Shown: in pieces, positions 21,562 to 24,388 of the stretch
How positions within the stretch are numbered: the first letter of the stretch is position 1
How the letters are laid out: each line of letters opens with the position of its first letter
NCBI GenBank assembly: GCA_958451705.1
Contig: CAUDRD010000002.1
Location: 1 to 24,388 of the forward strand
Length of the DNA stretch: 24,388 nt
Reading direction: 5' to 3'
Source of the DNA: an uncultured Oscillospiraceae bacterium
Lineage (GTDB): Bacteria; Bacillota; Clostridia; Oscillospirales; Acutalibacteraceae
Notes under the pieces: generated by a model
Database searches by the model: none
Told to the model about the DNA's origin: nothing
Seen by the model: the letters and a program-made list of their open reading frames with translations, nothing else
Position numbers and translations under genes: made by a program

Positions 21562-21626
21562 CAGGCTGAGCCTGAATCATTTCGCACACCAAGCAGGTGT
21601 AAGGAACAACTATAAGTATCTGCGGC
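21562..21626 (+). repeat. Extragenic repeat, copy C
   Basis: CAGGCTGAGCCTG (21562-21574), GCACACCAA (21584-21592), GTAAGGAACA (21599-21608), CTATAAG (21610-21616) and CTGCGG. It is closer to copy A than copy B is, although it lies about 545 bases away. Confidence 0.75.
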
Positions 21627-21635
21627 AGAGTCACG

Positions 21636-21673
21636 CTGCCAAATAAAAAGAGACTGCTTTTCAGCAGTCTCTT
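21636..21673 (-). terminator. Terminator of rpmB, possibly bidirectional
   Basis: AAGAGACTGC (21648-21657) and GCAGTCTCTT (21664-21673) form a perfect 10-bp stem with a 6-base loop. Read on the minus strand it ends in TTTTTATTT, a good intrinsic terminator for rpmB. On the plus strand the tail is TATTTATTAT, so it may also stop transcripts from der. Confidence 0.87.
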
Positions 21674-21706
21674 ATTTATTATCTTCTTTCAAACCGTTAG
21701 GAAGGA

Positions 21707-21895
21707 TTAGACAGCACGTGTAACCTTACCTGAACGAAGGCAGCGTGTGCACGCATAAACACGGCAGGGTGAGCCGTTTACAACAGCCTTAACACGCTTA
21801 ATGTTGGGCTTCCATGTTCTGTTTGAACGTCTGTGTGAGTGGGAAACCTTGATGCCGAAAGAAACATCTTTACCGCAGAACTGACATTTTGCCAT
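21707..21895 (-). CDS. rpmB: 50S ribosomal protein L28
   Basis: Large-subunit ribosomal protein of 62 residues beginning MAKCQFCGKDVSFGIKVSHS, followed by HRRSNRTWKPNIKRVKA. It is the zinc-binding form: Cys4, Cys7, Cys49, Cys52 (CQFC, CTRC). The ribosome binding site GGAGGTG lies 7 bases upstream on the minus strand. The gene is monocistronic, with its own promoter (21940-21968) and terminator, and is divergent from metF. An 18-base palindrome covers its -10 region. Confidence 0.98.
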   Translation of the reverse strand: MAKCQFCGKDVSFGIKVSHSHRRSNRTWKPNIKRVKAVVNGSPCRVYACTRCLRSGKVTRAV

Positions 21896-21928
21896 TTTTA
21901 GGCACCTCCTTTTGGTGTGACTAACAGA

Positions 21929-21946
21929 ATAACATAACTATGTTAT
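21929..21946. promoter_or_regulatory. Palindrome overlapping the rpmB -10 box (possible operator)
   Basis: Arms ATAACATA (21929-21936) and TATGTTAT (21939-21946) are perfectly complementary around a 2-base centre. The element covers the -10 hexamer and the probable start-site side of the rpmB promoter. It could be a repressor site or an RNA hairpin at the start of the transcript; AT-richness makes chance possible. Confidence 0.5.
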
Positions 21947-21968
21947 CATATTCTTACAAAAAATGCAA
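21940..21968 (-). promoter_or_regulatory. Promoter of rpmB
   Basis: On the minus strand: TTGCAT (21963-21968), 17 bases, TAACAT (21940-21945) preceded by TGA as an extended -10. The leader to the start codon is about 38 bases. Confidence 0.65.
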
Positions 21969-22050
21969 GGATTTTTTTAACAAAACCCCAGCGAATTTTG
22001 GAGAATATGCGCTTTTTGGTTTCTGTTTATATATTTTAACACATATTTCG

Positions 22051-22079
22051 TTGTAATTAAAGAGCTGAAAATGTATAAT
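22051..22079 (+). promoter_or_regulatory. Promoter of metF-metH
   Basis: TTGTAA (22051-22056), 17 bases, TATAAT (22074-22079). Transcription would start near 22086, leaving a leader of about 33 bases with the AAGGATGA ribosome binding site, too short for a SAM riboswitch or a T-box. Confidence 0.82.
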
Positions 22080-22118
22080 AGAAAAAATAAAAAGACAAAA
22101 AGATAAGGATGAAGCTTT

Positions 22119-22985
22119 ATGAATATTACAGAAAGACTTAACAGTAAAGGGTTTACAGTTTCCTTCGAGGTTTTCCCTCCAAAAAAATCAGATGCATTTG
22201 AAAATGCAAAAGAGACTATGAGAGAGCTTGCAGCTCTTTCTCCTGATTTTATAAGCGTCACTTACGGCGCAGGAGGCGGAACTTCAAAGAATACCATTAA
22301 AATAGCCTCCTATATCCAAAACGAGCTTGGTACAAGCGCATTGGCTCATCTTAGCTGTGTTTCTTCTTCGAGACAGGAAATTTCACAGCTCATCGACGAG
22401 ATGAAAGCAGCAAAAATTGAAAACGTACTGGCTCTCAGAGGCGATATCCCCAAAGACGGATTTTTCCCGGAAGCCGGATATTATAAATACGCATATCAGC
22501 TTGTAGAGGAGCTTAAGAAAAAAGGCGGATTCAGCATCGGCGCAGCCTGTTATCCTGAGGGACACGTTGAGTGCGAGAGCAAAAGCCGTGACCTCGAATA
22601 CCTGAAAGCAAAGGTAGACTGCGGATGCGATTACCTTACAACACAGATGTTCTTTGACAACAGCGTCCTTTACAGCTTCCTGTACCGTGCTCTTGCAAAG
22701 GGCATAGATGTTCCGGTAATTGCTGGAGTTATGCCTGTCACCAATGCACGTCAGATCAAGCGTATAACTGAGCTTTCAGGCACATCCCTTACACCGAAGT
22801 TCAGAACGATTCTCGACAAATTCGGCGATAATGACGCAGCTTTAAAACAGGCGGGCATTGCCTATGCAATAGATCAGATTGTAGACCTTATAGCCAACGG
22901 AGTAAGAGGCATACATATCTACACAATGAATAAGCCTGAGGTAGCAAGGCAGATTATGGAGAGCCTTTCGGAGATACTCAAATAA
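22119..22985 (+). CDS. metF: 5,10-Methylenetetrahydrofolate reductase
   Basis: FAD-dependent TIM-barrel enzyme reducing 5,10-methylene-tetrahydrofolate to 5-methyl-tetrahydrofolate, the methyl donor for methionine synthase. The 288 residues are the normal length. The family start SFEVFPPKK (15-23) includes Glu17, expected near the flavin. Also visible are FISVTYGAGGG (44-54), LALRGDI (104-110, with Asp109), GAACYPEGH (141-149) and TTQMFFDN. The C-terminal GVRGIHIYTMNKPEVARQI is typical. The start has an AAGGATGA ribosome binding site and a promoter 40 bases upstream. Fifty-two bases separate it from metH, the enzyme that uses its product, so the two form a functional pair. Confidence 0.95.
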   Translation: MNITERLNSKGFTVSFEVFPPKKSDAFENAKETMRELAALSPDFISVTYGAGGGTSKNTIKIASYIQNELGTSALAHLSCVSSSRQEISQLIDEMKAAKIENVLALRGDIPKDGFFPEAGYYKYAYQLVEELKKKGGFSIGAACYPEGHVECESKSRDLEYLKAKVDCGCDYLTTQMFFDNSVLYSFLYRALAKGIDVPVIAGVMPVTNARQIKRITELSGTSLTPKFRTILDKFGDNDAALKQAGIAYAIDQIVDLIANGVRGIHIYTMNKPEVARQIMESLSEILK

Positions 22986-23037
22986 TTTCCGTTTGTTTAC
23001 ACGCATTAAACCATAACCTTAAAATCGGAGGAAAAAG

Positions 23038-24388
23038 ATGTTTAATAGGGAAAAACTCGGTAAGGAACTGCTGTTTTTTGACGGTGCAATGGGTTCTCTG
23101 CTTCAGAAAAGGGGACTTGCCGCCGGAGCACAGCCGGAGCCATGGTGTATAGAAAGAGAAGACGAAATAAAAGAAATCCATCTTGAATATTTAAAGGCAG
23201 GAGCCGATATACTTACTACCAATACCTTCGGCGGCAACCGTTATAAAATGGAGCCTCTGGGCTATACTGCGGGAGAAATTGCCGCAGCGGGAATAAAATG
23301 TGCAAAAGCTGCCATAAAGGAGTTCGGAGGAGAAAGGGAAAAATATGCCGCTCTGGATATAGGCCCTACGGGAAAGCTTTTAAAACCTAACGGCGACACT
23401 CCTTTTGAAGAGGCCTATGAGGTTTTCAGTGAGATTGCTATAGCCGGAGAAAAAGCGGGAGCCGATTTAATTCTTCTCGAAACCTTTACGGATACCTATG
23501 AACTTAAAGCGGCAGTATTGGCGGCAAAGGAAAACACATCCCTTCCGATTTTTGCAACCTGTTCCTTCGATGATAAGGGAAAGCTCCTCACGGGAGCCGA
23601 TCCCCTTGCTGCAATAGCTCTTCTTGAGGGACTGGGTGTTGATGCCCTCGGCATAAACTGCTCAATGGGTCCGAAGGAGATGAGAGGAGTATTTTTGCAG
23701 TATGCAAAATATGCCTCTCTTCCCATTGTCATAAATCCCAATGCGGGACTTCCAGTTTTAGTTGACGGAAATACCGTCTATAACGTTTCACCTGATGATT
23801 TTGCGGAAAGCTGCCGTTTCTTTGCGGAAAACGGAGCGGCGGTAATGGGCGGATGCTGCGGTACAACCCCTGAGCACATAGAAAAGCTCACCGCTCTTTG
23901 CGCAGAAATATCCCCTAAGCCTTTGACCGATAAGGGCATCACCGTTGTTTCCTCCTATGCTAAGGCTCAGATTATAGGAGATAAGCCTGTTATAATCGGC
24001 GAAAGAATAAATCCTACCGGCAAAAAGCTCTTTAAACAGGCTCTTATTGATTCTGATATGGGATACATTCTTTCCGAGGGACTTACTCAGACTGAGAAAG
24101 GCTCCCATATTCTCGATGTAAACGTGGGGCTTCCAGGAATAGACGAAAAAGAGATGATGGCAAAAGCCATAGAAACTCTCCAGTCCTCAATATCCCTTCC
24201 CTTGCAGATAGATTCCGCCGACCCACAGGTTCTCGAAAAAGCCATGCGTCTTTACAACGGCAAACCTATGGTAAACTCCGTAAACGGCAAAGAGGAGATT
24301 ATGGAGGCGGTTTTCCCGCTGGTAAAAAAATACGGCGGAGTTTTAGTAGCTCTCACCCTTGACGATAAGGGCATACCTAACACTCCTG
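23038..24388 (+). CDS. metH: Cobalamin-dependent methionine synthase, N-terminal part
   Basis: The first 450 residues of MetH, open to the right edge of the window; it transfers the methyl group of methyl-tetrahydrofolate to homocysteine through cobalamin. The N-terminal homocysteine-binding barrel starts LLFFDGAMGSLLQKRG and carries the zinc ligands Cys208 (GINCSMGP) and Cys273-Cys274 (MGGCCGTTPEH). The folate-binding (pterin) domain begins with IIGERINPTGKKLF near residue 320 and continues with GSHILDVNVGLPGIDE and LPLQIDSADPQVLEKAM. The cobalamin domain should lie beyond the window; whether a reactivation domain exists cannot be seen. The start has a strong GGAGGAAAAAG ribosome binding site and lies 52 bases after metF. 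Homocysteine methyltransferases lacking the folate domain are excluded by the visible pterin domain. Confidence 0.95.
   Translation, partial: MFNREKLGKELLFFDGAMGSLLQKRGLAAGAQPEPWCIEREDEIKEIHLEYLKAGADILTTNTFGGNRYKMEPLGYTAGEIAAAGIKCAKAAIKEFGGEREKYAALDIGPTGKLLKPNGDTPFEEAYEVFSEIAIAGEKAGADLILLETFTDTYELKAAVLAAKENTSLPIFATCSFDDKGKLLTGADPLAAIALLEGLGVDALGINCSMGPKEMRGVFLQYAKYASLPIVINPNAGLPVLVDGNTVYNVSPDDFAESCRFFAENGAAVMGGCCGTTPEHIEKLTALCAEISPKPLTDKGITVVSSYAKAQIIGDKPVIIGERINPTGKKLFKQALIDSDMGYILSEGLTQTEKGSHILDVNVGLPGIDEKEMMAKAIETLQSSISLPLQIDSADPQVLEKAMRLYNGKPMVNSVNGKEEIMEAVFPLVKKYGGVLVALTLDDKGIPNTP

Larger units (their letters stand above)
21017..21647. repeat. Gene-free island of several short repeat families
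   Basis: This stretch of about 630 bases between der and rpmB has no credible gene. It contains three copies of a repeat marked by CAGGCTGAGCCTG plus GCACACCAA, two (perhaps three) copies of a 76-77-base element bounded by CGGCAAAG and CTGCCG, and two strong perfect hairpins. Short open frames exist only because the repeats lack stops in some frames. It looks like an accumulation of extragenic repeat elements; family membership cannot be tested from one window. Confidence 0.75.

Noticed and set aside
21017..21626. CRISPR-like array
   Set aside because: The repeats are few, diverged and irregularly spaced, belong to two families, and have no unique equal-length spacers or cas genes nearby.

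Overview
The window looks like chromosomal core sequence from an anaerobic, spore-forming Clostridia member. It is probably in the Ruminococcaceae/Oscillospiraceae neighbourhood; that placement is an inference from gene content, not from a marker-gene comparison. The supporting content is an intact spoIIA operon (spoIIAA-spoIIAB-sigF), a CwlD-type spore-cortex amidase, an oxygen-sensitive radical-SAM sulfatase maturase, a cobalamin-type MetH, zinc-ribbon forms of L28 and L32, and strong purine-rich ribosome binding sites. I see no insertion sequence, prophage, CRISPR array, tRNA or rRNA.

Layout. 1-368 (-) is the N-terminal part of a PLP aminotransferase. 808-4764 (+) is valS-folC from a strong promoter, closed by a hairpin terminator. 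4885-6290 (+) is spoIIAA-spoIIAB-sigF, followed by a large lipoprotein (6373-8613) and a terminator. 8745-12710 (+) is a compact cluster: cwlD, radA, a 254-aa protein of unknown function that overlaps radA, and an anaerobic sulfatase-maturase-like radical SAM enzyme. 12807-14102 (-) is the tRNA methylthiotransferase mtaB, divergent from a D,D-carboxypeptidase (14233-15438, +). 15601-17412 (+) is pgi plus a small P-loop protein. 17559-18279 (+) is yceD-rpmF from a perfect-consensus promoter. 18367-21016 (+) is a PDZ/radical-SAM DUF512 protein and the GTPase der. 21017-21647 is a gene-free island of several repeat families. 21707-21895 (-) is rpmB, divergent from metF-metH (22119 to the window end), a folate/cobalamin methionine-synthesis pair.

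How the genes fit together. The spoIIA products form the forespore partner-switching module: SpoIIAA antagonises SpoIIAB, which holds sigma-F. CwlD and possibly the D,D-carboxypeptidase act later on spore-cortex peptidoglycan. ValS, L28, L32, YceD, Der and MtaB serve translation and ribosome assembly. MetF and MetH link one-carbon metabolism with FolC polyglutamylation. The least explained parts are the repeat island after der, the 254-aa protein next to the radical SAM enzyme, the lipoprotein between sigF and cwlD, the 138-aa P-loop protein, and palindromes lying on two divergent promoters. I did not find an obvious new multi-gene defence or mobile system; most of the window is ordinary core genome.
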